DNA of 64,000 nt, from positions 62,001 to 126,000 of the forward strand of contig NZ_RKRF01000008.1 in the NCBI RefSeq assembly GCF_003843875.1, read 5' to 3'. Position numbers and translations under genes: made by a program. Numbering within the stretch: the stretch's first letter is position 1; each line of letters opens with the position of its first letter. The DNA comes from Aquisalibacillus elongatus (GTDB lineage: Bacteria > Bacillota > Bacilli > Bacillales > Alkalibacillaceae). The notes beneath the pieces are model-generated. The model made no database searches, was not told the origin of the DNA, and saw only the letters and a list, made by a program, of their open reading frames with translations. Positions 8,617-16,789 of this stretch are shown here, in pieces.

Positions 8617-10231
8617 TAGGGTGAACCTCCTTTTGCCGTAACTCGTTCTGCCCTTGGCGTCGGTAGAATAAGTTGTGCATGATGGCGTTTTGCAGTTTTG
8701 GATACTCTTCTATATAATGTGCTCCTCTGCTTTCACGACGTTGAAAGGCAGAGTGGACGACGGCATCAGCTGTTTTGTACATATGTGTGGCTTCAATGAA
8801 ATCTAACACCTCGCGAGAGTAAGTTGATGTGTCACTGAGATGGATGTTTTGAAGTTTTTGTCCAATTGCGTTCATTCGATTCAAGGCTTCCTGTAATCCA
8901 CTTTCAGTTCGAATAATACCAACGAATTGGTTCATGACTTCTTGGATCAACATTTTAATCTCAAAAGGACGATGTTGGCCTGATTTGGTTTGTAAAAACT
9001 TATCGAGTTTCGCTAAGTCGTATTTAGGCGTTTTAGTGAAAGTTTCGTAAGACGCATGGATGCCGGCACGCGCCCCGAATACTAGGCACTCTGAAAGGGC
9101 GTTGTTACCTAAGCGATTGCCACCGTGCAAACCACCTGAAGTCTCACCAGCTACGTACAAGCCTTTGACGTCGGATTGGGCGTATTCGTTAATCAGTACG
9201 CCGCCCATCATAAAGTGGGATGCAGGAGCAATCGTGATTGGCTCTTTAGCCAAATCAACACCTTGGTCAGCACATAACTGGTATTCATGTGGGAATTCTT
9301 GCTTCACTTGGTCGATAACGTCTGTAGCATCCAGAGTGAGCGGGCCGCGGCCTTCTTTTAGCTCTGTTGCGATTGCAATGGAAAGCACATCGCGTGTGGC
9401 ATCTTCAAGTGTGTCAGGGGCATATTTTGTCATAAAGCGATCGCCGTTTGCGTTGTACAGTTTTGAATAGTGATAAAAACTGATGCAAAGCCCTGCGATG
9501 GAAGCGGGTTTTGCGACACTTACGGGGTAAAATTGAATTTGTTCCATGTCGATGAGTGTGGCACCTGCTTGAAGTCCTAGGGCAAAGCCGTCACCGGTGG
9601 ACTGAACAGGATTGCTCGTAACAGGAAAGAGCTGAGCTGCCCCGCCGGTTGCCAGTATGGTGGACTTACTCTGAATGACGTACGGGGTATTCGTTGTAAG
9701 GTCGATGACAGCTGCACCAATGACACGATTGCCATCTTTCACAAGCTCCACCGTGATCACATCACTCCACGTCGTGATTCGGTTATTTTTGGTTGCCTTT
9801 TTTCGTAATGTGTGTAAAATGCCAAGTCCTGTTTTGCCTTTTTTGGCACTAAGAGAACGCGGAAGACGGTGGCCAGAGGTATGGGAAAGGAGGACGTTTT
9901 GATCTTTTGATTGATCGAGCTTAAGTCCCCAATCCATAATTTCTCCGAGTCGCTTATCAATTTCATTCGATAAAATTTTTGCAAGTGACGGGTCACTTAA
10001 ACCTCTACCACTGTCTAAAATATCGTTTAAATAAATATTTGGTTCATCTTCTGGGTGGGAAAAATCCCCGAGGCCTGCGATTTGAACAGCTCCGACCGAC
10101 GACCCACTTCTCCCTAAAGCGCCTTTATCTAAGATAAGCACTTGCCGTCCTACATTTGCCGCATAAACAGCTGCAGAAAGACCTGCAGCACCTGAACCTA
10201 TCACTAGCACATCCGTTGAAATGACGTTCAT
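8594..10231 (-). CDS. FAD-dependent fumarate reductase/succinate dehydrogenase-like flavoprotein
   Basis: A 545-residue protein of the SdhA/FrdA/L-aspartate oxidase family. The FAD-binding GSGAAG is at 12-17. Active-site segments of the family are present: ATRDVLS with the arginine that acts as proton donor in fumarate reductases, HFMMGG, and GGLHGGNRLGNNAL. The position of the covalent-FAD histidine of SdhA reads GRSGSSVG, so FAD is expected to be non-covalent. The start is placed at the ATG at 10231 because a promoter lies at 10286-10313; its ribosome site is weak. Its partner is the 2Fe-2S protein at 8323. No membrane anchor subunit is nearby. The dicarboxylate substrate is unknown. Confidence 0.82.
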   Translation of the reverse strand: MNVISTDVLVIGSGAAGLSAAVYAANVGRQVLILDKGALGRSGSSVGAVQIAGLGDFSHPEDEPNIYLNDILDSGRGLSDPSLAKILSNEIDKRLGEIMDWGLKLDQSKDQNVLLSHTSGHRLPRSLSAKKGKTGLGILHTLRKKATKNNRITTWSDVITVELVKDGNRVIGAAVIDLTTNTPYVIQSKSTILATGGAAQLFPVTSNPVQSTGDGFALGLQAGATLIDMEQIQFYPVSVAKPASIAGLCISFYHYSKLYNANGDRFMTKYAPDTLEDATRDVLSIAIATELKEGRGPLTLDATDVIDQVKQEFPHEYQLCADQGVDLAKEPITIAPASHFMMGGVLINEYAQSDVKGLYVAGETSGGLHGGNRLGNNALSECLVFGARAGIHASYETFTKTPKYDLAKLDKFLQTKSGQHRPFEIKMLIQEVMNQFVGIIRTESGLQEALNRMNAIGQKLQNIHLSDTSTYSREVLDFIEATHMYKTADAVVHSAFQRRESRGAHYIEEYPKLQNAIMHNLFYRRQGQNELRQKEVHPNDTTSEN

Positions 10232-10285
10232 CACGACCACACTTTCATAAACTAACATTCTATTACTAATAAATGAGTTACCCGT

Positions 10286-10313
10286 ATTATACAATGACCA
10301 TTTTTTTCGTAAA
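10286..10313 (-). promoter_or_regulatory. SigA-type promoter of the flavoprotein operon
   Basis: Read on the minus strand: -35 TTTACG (10308-10313), 16-bp spacer, -10 TATAAT (10286-10291). The predicted transcript starts near 10279, downstream of the earliest in-frame ATG at 10294, which supports the start at 10231. Confidence 0.6.
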
Positions 10314-10379
10314 AGTTAGAAAGAGTTAGAGGCTTGCATCATAGTTTTAAAAAAAGGTATTTATAAATGAGGTGATCCG

Positions 10380-11111
10380 GTGACACATGTCGGGTTTTTG
10401 TACCCTGGCTTTGCGGCAGAGGATGATTATCCGTTATTGGGGAAAATGGTAGATCCACCTGTTGATGTGACGTTAATCCATACGACTTTTAAAAAAGACG
10501 CACACACGGTTCGGGCGTTAACTGAAATGGGAAGTATTCCAAGGTTGATAGAAGGGGCGCAGTGGTTAAAAGGAAAGGATATAGACTCGGTATTATGGAC
10601 GTCAACGAGCGCGAGCTTCACGCTTGGGATTGAAGGTGTTCAGGAGCAAATTACGGCGTTAGAAAACTTTTTAAGAGTCCCAGCATCTACGACAGCGATG
10701 GCGTTTATTCATGTAGCGGATGAGCTAAACTTGGACCGGGTGGCTGTTGTTGCGACGTATCCTGATGATATTGCGCTGTTGTTTAAAGCATTTTTGGAAG
10801 AGCATGGGATCAAGGTAGTAAAATTTTCGAGTGAAGGGATTATGACAGCAGCTGAAGTTGGAACTCTAGAGCGTGAAAAAGTTATTCAGTGGGTTGTTAA
10901 GCACGATGTTGACGGGGCTGATGCCTTGTTAGTTCCAGATACAGCTTTGCATTCAGTAGCCTGGGTCGAGGAAATGGAAGAGAGGGTTCAAAAGCCGGTG
11001 TTAACAGCAAATCAAGTGAGTTTTTGGGAGGCTTTGCGATTAGCTGGAAAACTTACACCACAAGAAGGGTTAGGGATGTTGTTTAAAGGAGGGCACTCAG
11101 GTGTTGATTAA
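10380..11111 (+). CDS. Asp/Glu racemase-superfamily protein lacking all cysteines
   Basis: A 243-residue protein of the maleate isomerase/arylmalonate decarboxylase branch of the Asp/Glu/hydantoin racemase superfamily. Active members use one or two catalytic cysteines. Here the first cysteine region reads VLWTSTSASF and the second reads LLVPDTALHS, and the whole protein contains no cysteine. Start GTG 10380 follows GAGGTGATCC. It overlaps the next gene by 11 nt, and that gene keeps both cysteines. It may be a non-cysteine lyase, a binding or regulatory subunit, or a dead partner of its neighbour. The fold call is good; the function is open. Confidence 0.75.
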   Translation: MTHVGFLYPGFAAEDDYPLLGKMVDPPVDVTLIHTTFKKDAHTVRALTEMGSIPRLIEGAQWLKGKDIDSVLWTSTSASFTLGIEGVQEQITALENFLRVPASTTAMAFIHVADELNLDRVAVVATYPDDIALLFKAFLEEHGIKVVKFSSEGIMTAAEVGTLEREKVIQWVVKHDVDGADALLVPDTALHSVAWVEEMEERVQKPVLTANQVSFWEALRLAGKLTPQEGLGMLFKGGHSGVD

Positions 11112-11835
11112 GGCCAATCCAGGACAGGTGAGTTATGGCGAGTCGATTGGTATATTATTGCTTGAAACATTTTCACCGTTTATTCCTGGAGATGTTGGCA
11201 ATGCCTCAACCTATTCGTTTCCCGTTCGTTACAAGCGCGTGGAGGGCCTGACGTTTGATCGTTTATTAGCAAAAGACCCTGAATTAAAAGAGTTAATTTT
11301 AGAAGCAGGACACGACCTTGTTCGTGAAGGGGTCAAGGCGATTACAGGCGATTGTGGTTACATGGCGATGTTTCAAAAGGAAATCGCGCACGAATTAAAT
11401 GTCCCGGTCTTTTTATCAAGTCTCCTTCAGTTGCCATTTATGTCATCGATGCTAGGACCTCATGAGAAAATAGGAATTATTTGTAGTCATGCCGGTCATT
11501 TTGATTATGACTTAATAAATGGAATGGGAATCGAGGTTGATCGAGACAAAATTTGTGTTGCGGGTATGGAGCATCAGGAGCACTTCAGACTAGCTGCTCA
11601 TGTAGAAAATGGTGAACTTGACCCGGATATTGCGGAGCAAGAAGCCTTGAGTGTCGCAACATCGTTAGTTGATAAATACCCTGATATTAAAATGTTACTT
11701 CTCGAATGCAGCAGCCTTCCACCATATGGGGCTGCGATTCAACAGGCGACTGGACTTCCTGTTTTTGACTATATTTCAATGATTAACTATGTTCATACAG
11801 CCGTGGTTAAAACACGGTATCAAGGATTTATGTAG
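11101..11835 (+). CDS. Aspartate/glutamate racemase family protein
   Basis: A 244-residue member of the Asp/Glu/hydantoin racemase superfamily. Both catalytic cysteine motifs are visible: C85 in ITGDCGYM and C203 in LLLECSSLPPYG, so a two-cysteine racemase or isomerase mechanism is possible. The start is GTG 11101, preceded by GGAGGG inside the upstream gene. Together with the cysteine-free homologue it forms a two-gene operon, divergent from the fumarate-reductase-like flavoprotein. This suggests a shared dicarboxylate or amino-acid substrate (inference). Confidence 0.8.
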   Translation: MLIKANPGQVSYGESIGILLLETFSPFIPGDVGNASTYSFPVRYKRVEGLTFDRLLAKDPELKELILEAGHDLVREGVKAITGDCGYMAMFQKEIAHELNVPVFLSSLLQLPFMSSMLGPHEKIGIICSHAGHFDYDLINGMGIEVDRDKICVAGMEHQEHFRLAAHVENGELDPDIAEQEALSVATSLVDKYPDIKMLLLECSSLPPYGAAIQQATGLPVFDYISMINYVHTAVVKTRYQGFM

Positions 11836-11842
11836 TTTTTAT

Positions 11843-11873
11843 CACGTGAATGACCTCATTCACGTGTTTTTTT
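11843..11873 (+). terminator. Terminator of the racemase-family operon
   Basis: Stem CACGTGAATGA/TCATTCACGTG (11843-11853 with 11856-11866), followed by seven T. Confidence 0.85.
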
Positions 11874-11911
11874 GTTAAGGTAAGTATATCACCATTAAAA
11901 GGAGTCAGATC

Positions 11912-12469
11912 ATGCCAACGGAAAAAGAAAAAATGTTACAAGGTGACCTCTATCATCCTGAGGACCCAGTGTTAGTACAAGAACGGTTAAATGCCCGCCG
12001 ACTTACTAGATTATTTAATGCATTAGAAGAGACCGAGCGTAAAAAACGAATGGAAATTTTGAAAGAATTGTTTGGCTCAACAGGCAAGTATTTCAACGTT
12101 GAGCCTTCTTTTCGTTGTGACTATGGCTATAACATCCATGTTGGGGAGGATTTTTTCGCGAATTTTAACTGTGTATTTTTAGATGTGTGCGAGATACGCA
12201 TTGGGGATAACTGTGCGATTGCCCCAGGGGTACATATTTACACGGCAACTCATCCATTAAATGCGGAGGAACGAATTTCAGGGATTGAGTACGGAAAGCC
12301 CGTGACGATTGAAGATAATGTCTGGGTCGGCGGAGGTGCCATTATTAATCCGGGTGTCACGATTGGTGACAATGTCGTCATTGCTTCAGGTGCTGTGATT
12401 ACGAAGGATGTGCCGAGTGATGTTTTAGTAGGTGGAAATCCTGCTAAAGTGATTAAGGTGATTGAGTAA
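11912..12469 (+). CDS. maa: Maltose O-acetyltransferase-like hexapeptide acetyltransferase
   Basis: A 185-residue protein of the Maa/LacA/NodL family. The N-terminal helical Mac domain (about 1-60) precedes a left-handed beta-helix of hexapeptide repeats. The family motif [12 protein letters not shown] carries the catalytic histidine, and [21 protein letters not shown] ends the helix. It is expected to transfer acetyl from acetyl-CoA to a sugar hydroxyl; the true acceptor is uncertain for the family. The start at 11912 has AAGGAG upstream. It is monocistronic and followed by a short 21-bp-period repeat array. Confidence 0.85.
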   Translation: MPTEKEKMLQGDLYHPEDPVLVQERLNARRLTRLFNALEETERKKRMEILKELFGSTGKYFNVEPSFRCDYGYNIHVGEDFFANFNCVFLDVCEIRIGDNCAIAPGVHIYTATHPLNAEERISGIEYGKPVTIEDNVWVGGGAIINPGVTIGDNVVIASGAVITKDVPSDVLVGGNPAKVIKVIE

Positions 12470-12471
12470 AG

Positions 12472-12555
12472 AATTCGGTGAAAGATAAGCAGAATCCGGT
12501 AGTAAAGAATGGTAATCCGGCAGTAAAGTGAAAAAATTCGTCAGTAAATTATTAT
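12472..12555. repeat. 21-bp-period tandem repeat array, about four copies
   Basis: Four degenerate units begin at 12472, 12493, 12514 and 12535, with core AATYCGGYAGTAAAG. All reading frames are broken by stops. The core and the period resemble the larger array at 53537-53724. Confidence 0.65.
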
Positions 12556-12627
12556 TTTTAAGTGAATTGAAACCTAAATCAAAACTATACGTTATACCTT
12601 TAGATAAAAAAGAGGGAGGGGTATGAT

Positions 12628-13554
12628 TTGAACGAAATAGCCTTAGAACTAAAAGATGTTAAAAAGACGATTTCAAATAAAGAAATCATTAAAGGGCTGA
12701 ATTTTCAAATTAAGCCTGGCGAAGTTTATGGTTTTATTGGACCAAACGGCGCTGGTAAAACAACGACGATCCGAATGATGGTTGGACTGATGAATCTGAC
12801 TGAAGGTGACGTCAAAATTCTAGGAAAAAGTATTCAGTCGGAGTACAAAGAAGCGGCGAGAAATATTGGAGCCATTGTAGAAAACCCTGAGTTATACTCC
12901 TTTATGACTGGGTGGCAAAACCTCATGCATTTTGCTCGTATGTATGAAGGGATTACAAAAGAGCGTATTCGTGAAGTTGTATCACTCGTAGGATTAGACA
13001 ATGTCATCAACGATAAGGTGAAAAAATATTCATTAGGGATGCGCCAACGTTTAGGTGTTGCGCAGGCGATTTTACATAAACCGGCTGTCTTAATTTTAGA
13101 TGAGCCTACTAATGGCCTTGATCCAGCTGGTATTCGTGAAATTCGTGATTACATCAGAAGGTTGGCGGAAGAAGACCAAGTAGCTGTTGTCATCTCAAGC
13201 CATTTATTATCTGAAATTGAATTAATGTGTGACAGAATTGGGATTATTAAGCATGGTGAAATTATCTCTGAACGTTATGTTAATGAAGAATCAGATCAAG
13301 ACGATGCGCAATCTGATGTGAAAGTCATTTTTGATGTAGGACAAGCTGATGAAGCAATCAAGGTTTTAGAGGATAGGGATATCGAGGTAAAACGAGAGTC
13401 AGACAAACTCGTGACCGAAATTAACCGTCAAGAAATTCCGAATATCGTTCAAACAATGGTTAACCAGAACATTTCCGTCTTCGGTGTGACGCCAATTAAG
13501 GCAACACTTGAGGATCAATTCTTAGAACTGACGGGAGGTAATGTCATTGAGTAA
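12628..13554 (+). CDS. ABC transporter ATP-binding protein (BcrA-like)
   Basis: A 308-residue ATPase with Walker A GPNGAGKTT (about 39-47), signature YSLGMRQRLGVAQ and Walker B AVLILDEPTNGLDPAG, followed by a roughly 90-residue C-terminal extension usual in BcrA/lantibiotic-immunity type ATPases. The start is TTG 12628 behind GAGGGAGGGG; the ATG a few bases upstream closes at once. It overlaps its permease gene by 14 nt. It probably energises export of, or immunity to, a peptide or drug; the substrate cannot be read. Confidence 0.85.
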   Translation: MNEIALELKDVKKTISNKEIIKGLNFQIKPGEVYGFIGPNGAGKTTTIRMMVGLMNLTEGDVKILGKSIQSEYKEAARNIGAIVENPELYSFMTGWQNLMHFARMYEGITKERIREVVSLVGLDNVINDKVKKYSLGMRQRLGVAQAILHKPAVLILDEPTNGLDPAGIREIRDYIRRLAEEDQVAVVISSHLLSEIELMCDRIGIIKHGEIISERYVNEESDQDDAQSDVKVIFDVGQADEAIKVLEDRDIEVKRESDKLVTEINRQEIPNIVQTMVNQNISVFGVTPIKATLEDQFLELTGGNVIE

Positions 13555-14506
13555 GTTTTTAAAGCTTTTATATAATGAACTACACAAACTATATATTCGA
13601 AAATCCACATGGGTGATGTACATTATCCTTGCTGCTATTGTTATCGGTGGCGCAGTTTTAATGACCATTTTTGATGATAATACTGTTGAAAGTGAGTACT
13701 CTGAGAACTGGCGCGCAGAACTTCAGGCGGAAAATGATGAAATAGAGCAATCGCTTCAAGAGAATAATAATGAATTTATGATTGATATGAACATGAGTAA
13801 TGTTGAAAAAAATAACTACCATTTAGACAATGACATTAAACCTTTAAATTATGGTGGCTGGCAGTATACGTATGAAAACGCAGGGCTATCTATGTTGATT
13901 GGTTTATTCGTTATTATTGTTGGTGCAGGTATTGTGGCGAGTGAATTTAACTGGGGGACGATTAAATTACTTCTTATCCGTCCAATCTCTCGTTCCATGA
14001 TTTTATTTACGAAATTTGCAGCGGTATTAACCTTTGCGCTAATTACATTAGTGTTCTTATTCTTACTGAACCTCGCCGTAGGGGGGATCTTCTTCGGACT
14101 TGAAGGGGCCAATCCGCATATTGTCATACAAAAAGCAGATGGATTCGTTCATGCTTCACTATTTGGTGAAATCATGACTTCGTATGGTTATGATATGGTT
14201 AACTTAGTCATGCTGACGGCATTAGCCTTTATGATATCAACGATCTTTAGAAACAGTTCTTTAGCTATCGGAATTGGAATCTTCCTACTAATGGGTGGTA
14301 ATATTGTTGTTCAAGCGCTAAGCCAATATGATTTTTCTAAGTATATTTTATTCGCAAACACGAATTTAAAACAATATGAAACAGGAAATGTCTTCATGGA
14401 AGGCATGACACTTGGTTTTTCTGTAACGGTGTTAATCGTTTACTTTGTACTCTTTATGGTACTATCCTGGGCGTTCTTTACGAAGAGGGACGTTGCTGGA
14501 CAGTAA
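13541..14506 (+). CDS. ABC-2 type transporter permease
   Basis: A 321-residue permease with one N-terminal helix (about 20-43), a polar extracytoplasmic loop of roughly 70 residues, and five further helices from residue 110 on. This matches ABC-2 permeases such as BcrB-like and YtrC/D-like proteins. The start at 13541 lies within the last codons of the ATPase gene and uses its GGGAGG, so the two subunits are coupled. A strong terminator follows. Confidence 0.83.
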   Translation: MSLSKFLKLLYNELHKLYIRKSTWVMYIILAAIVIGGAVLMTIFDDNTVESEYSENWRAELQAENDEIEQSLQENNNEFMIDMNMSNVEKNNYHLDNDIKPLNYGGWQYTYENAGLSMLIGLFVIIVGAGIVASEFNWGTIKLLLIRPISRSMILFTKFAAVLTFALITLVFLFLLNLAVGGIFFGLEGANPHIVIQKADGFVHASLFGEIMTSYGYDMVNLVMLTALAFMISTIFRNSSLAIGIGIFLLMGGNIVVQALSQYDFSKYILFANTNLKQYETGNVFMEGMTLGFSVTVLIVYFVLFMVLSWAFFTKRDVAGQ

Positions 14507-14516
14507 AATTAAATTG

Positions 14517-14550
14517 AACCTGCAAGTTCTTTTTGAGCTTGCAGGTTTTT
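14517..14550 (+). terminator. Terminator of the ABC transporter operon
   Basis: Stem AACCTGCAAG/CTTGCAGGTT (14517-14526 with 14538-14547), followed by T. Confidence 0.85.
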
Positions 14551-14554
14551 ATAT

Positions 14555-14587
14555 TAAAAAAGAATACCCGCCGAATGTCGACGGGTA
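14555..14587 (-). terminator. Distal terminator of the opuA remnant locus
   Basis: Minus-strand stem built on TACCCG/CGGGTA (14565-14570 with 14582-14587), followed by a T-run. It probably was the original terminator of the lost operon. Confidence 0.6.
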
Positions 14588-14636
14588 CTCCTTAGTGTGA
14601 TTTCATTTACATAGGGTTTGGTAGGAAAATTTATTT

Positions 14637-14667
14637 AAAATCCGCTTGGTTTAACTTCGCGGATTTT
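14637..14667 (-). terminator. Proximal hairpin after the opuAC remnant
   Basis: Stem AAAATCCGC/GCGGATTTT (14637-14645 with 14659-14667), directly after the remnant stop codon on the minus strand. The U-run is interrupted. Confidence 0.5.
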
Positions 14668-14944
14668 ATTCTGCTTCTGCATTTTCAATCCACTCATCAA
14701 CCGTGTCACGGTTTTCTTCAATCCATTCTTGAGCAGATTCTTCAAATGACTTATCTTCTTCTTCATAAGCTTTCATCATTGACTCTAAATCATCAACCTT
14801 GATGCCCCATTGAGAAAGGATGTTGTAAGCTGTTGGATGCTCATCCTCTACTCCCTGCTAAGATAGAACTTTCACCATGGATTGCGCAATGGCACTAACC
14901 ATCACGTCTTGAGATTCCTGCAGGGTTTCTAAGTGATCACTCAT
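14666..14944 (-). pseudogene. gbsR-opuAC deletion scar (glycine betaine uptake locus remnant)
   Basis: The reading frame from ATG 14944 to the stop at 14666 holds 92 sense-or-stop codons, with a TAG at codon 29 (14858-14860). Codons 1-26 resemble the N-terminus of GbsR/OpuAR regulators (QDVMVSAIAQSM). The part after the TAG resembles the C-terminus of the OpuAC betaine-binding protein (HPTAYNILSQWGI, then WIEENRDTVDEWIE). The simplest reading is a deletion from early gbsR to late opuAC that removed the transporter genes between them and joined the ends near the TAG. The start has a GGAAGG site and a well-formed upstream operator-like region. The homologies are recalled, not searched. Confidence 0.6.
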
Positions 14945-14983
14945 TTGATTTAACCTTCCCTGATTTATTTAATTTATATTATA

Positions 14984-15017
14984 CATTTTATACGTTTTAT
15001 ACGTTTTATATAAAATG
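14984..15017. promoter_or_regulatory. Operator-like dyad with 9-bp direct repeats
   Basis: CATTTTATA (14984-14992) and TATAAAATG (15009-15017) form a dyad. Inside it TTTTATACG occurs twice and TTTTATATA once, at 9-bp steps. It lies between the gbsR-like remnant (minus) and the membrane-protein gene (plus), and may be the former GbsR/OpuAR site. Confidence 0.45.
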
Positions 15018-15116
15018 TCAAATCGTAGGGGGGTTTATTTTACTTTGTATATTTTTTACAAGTTGATCCAAATTATATAAAGTTAAGAAGTTTTGGGCTT
15101 CTTGGAGGTTATAAGA

Positions 15117-15680
15117 TTGAGTTATCAAGAATATTGGGAAAAGCTTTATGACATATATAGCGATCTAACACAGGTAAGAAATCATTACTGGGCGGAATAT
15201 TCTTCTTTTGGGGATTGGCAGTTTTGGGTGGTAATGGCGTTACTGGTGTTGCCTTTAATTGTCTTAGTCTTCACCGTTGATCGGAGAAGAATATTTGAGG
15301 TTTTCTTTTTTGGGTATACTGTCCATGTACTTTGGACGTATATAAGTGATATCTTGGAATACGATTTATTATTTGTGCATACGTACTTTGTGTCGCCATT
15401 CTTTCCATCAGCTATTAACATGACAGCCTCCCTATTGGCAGTTGGTTTTTTACTGTTGTATCAATACTGCACAAATAACGGTAAAAATTTTTATATCTGG
15501 ACTCTAGGATTGAGTGCCTTATTCGCTTTTGGGGCTGCTTCGATTGAAGAAATGGTAGGATTTGCGAACATTGGACGAGGGTTTAATCAATTTTATATCT
15601 TCCTAATTGATGTTTCGGTCGCTTATGTGGCGTATTGGGGGACGAGGTTTTTGGTGTATGTGAAGAATAAAGCAAAATAA
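15117..15680 (+). CDS. Multi-pass membrane protein of unknown function
   Basis: A 187-residue protein with about five hydrophobic helices (near 30-48, 55-75, 90-112, 120-140 and 150-172). The start is TTG 15117, chosen because TTGGAGG ends 8 nt upstream; an earlier in-frame start would put the site inside the gene. The pattern resembles the CBO0543-type small membrane proteins of Bacilli, but I cannot confirm this. It is monocistronic and converges on the XRE-TPR regulator gene. Confidence 0.65.
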   Translation: MSYQEYWEKLYDIYSDLTQVRNHYWAEYSSFGDWQFWVVMALLVLPLIVLVFTVDRRRIFEVFFFGYTVHVLWTYISDILEYDLLFVHTYFVSPFFPSAINMTASLLAVGFLLLYQYCTNNGKNFYIWTLGLSALFAFGAASIEEMVGFANIGRGFNQFYIFLIDVSVAYVAYWGTRFLVYVKNKAK

Positions 15681-15712
15681 AAAGGAGACTGGGTGTAGTT
15701 CAGTCTCCTTTT
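15680..15712. terminator. Bidirectional terminator
   Basis: Stem AAAAGGAGACTG/CAGTCTCCTTTT (15680-15691 with 15701-15712) between two convergent genes. Confidence 0.85.
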
Positions 15713-16606
15713 CTAAGCATTTTCTAATTCTTGATTTATTAAATCCAGGTTCTCGTTAATTTTTTGAACGGATATTTTCTTATCTAATAGTTCCATAATT
15801 GTTTTCGATTGTTCAAAGTTATCTTTAGCCATAGAGTAATTTTTTAATTTCATATGGCTAACCCCAATCAAGAAATAAAACTGCCCGAAACCGTATAAGG
15901 ATTGATTTTTCTTACAATGATCAATCCCCTCTTGTGCATTATAGATAGCATTATTGTATTGTCCATCCAAATAATAAGTTCTTGAAAGATTATAATAAAT
16001 CATTGTCAGCAAATTAGTATCATGAATATACGGTAAGTTATTTAATGCTTCATTAGATTTTTGGTATAGCTTAATTGCATTATTGGGGTCGTCTATATCA
16101 ATATACAGATTAGCCTTATTGATTAGTATTTGAATTTCTCTTTCTGAATAAGATTTGATACTAGTGTTACATAGTGATAATGCATCATCTAATAACTCTA
16201 AAGCTGAATCATAGTCTTTATCAATAAACCTTTTACACAATGATTTATGCCACATAATAAATTGTTTAAATTTATTATTATTCATTAAGGGTGTTTGTTC
16301 TTCGCGTTTAATCAACTCAGATAAGCTAAAGTAATCATCTTGCTTTACTAATTCCCTTGCTTCTAATTCTACTTCTAGTGAGTAATCAACCCTCGAATTA
16401 TAAGTTGAATCATAAAAGTAATTAATATCCACACCTAATCGTTCAGCGATAAGGAATAATATATCAGCTGCAATTGCAAGTGATCCATTTTCAATTTTGC
16501 TGATATATGCTTGGGTACAGATTCCGTCACATAACTCTTTTTGTGTAATTTTGAAATATCTTCTTAATTCGTAAATTCTTTTTCCTATTTCTTCACGAGG
16601 ATCCAT
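15713..16606 (-). CDS. PlcR/Rgg-like regulator: XRE helix-turn-helix plus TPR repeats
   Basis: A 297-residue protein. Residues 6-62 form an XRE-type HTH (RYFKITQKELCDGICTQAYISKIENG). Residues 75-297 are helical repeats of the tetratricopeptide type (for example around 165-200 and 205-280). Length and layout match the RRNPP peptide-sensing regulators, above all PlcR. Start 16606 has GGAGGGG upstream. Directly across the 180-bp divergent promoter region lies a gene for a short exported peptide, as expected for a receptor-pheromone pair. Peptide binding is inferred from the fold and the neighbour. Confidence 0.8.
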   Translation of the reverse strand: MDPREEIGKRIYELRRYFKITQKELCDGICTQAYISKIENGSLAIAADILFLIAERLGVDINYFYDSTYNSRVDYSLEVELEARELVKQDDYFSLSELIKREEQTPLMNNNKFKQFIMWHKSLCKRFIDKDYDSALELLDDALSLCNTSIKSYSEREIQILINKANLYIDIDDPNNAIKLYQKSNEALNNLPYIHDTNLLTMIYYNLSRTYYLDGQYNNAIYNAQEGIDHCKKNQSLYGFGQFYFLIGVSHMKLKNYSMAKDNFEQSKTIMELLDKKISVQKINENLDLINQELENA

Positions 16607-16717
16607 TTTTTAAACCCCTCCAAAAGTATGAAATATTCCAATGTTTATATTTTTTGAGAAAATCAAAGCAAATTAAAGATATTCAGGTGTGAACTAGAAA
16701 AAATCGCTTAATATCGC

Positions 16718-16731
16718 AAATCCAAGGATTT
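16718..16731. promoter_or_regulatory. Short dyad between regulator and peptide genes
   Basis: AAATCC-AA-GGATTT is a perfect palindrome 58 bp upstream of the peptide start, about where a -35 region would lie. It is a candidate binding site for the XRE-TPR regulator. A single short dyad is weak evidence. Confidence 0.35.
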
Positions 16732-16789
16732 TTTATATCTGTTACTATTTCATTATAGAAATCACTTACTTAAGAGGGAGGTGAAAATA

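Noticed and set aside
9060..9470. 136-codon open frame on the plus strand
   Set aside because: It lies antisense within the flavoprotein gene, has no ribosome site, and its translation is rich in proline/serine as expected for an antisense shadow.
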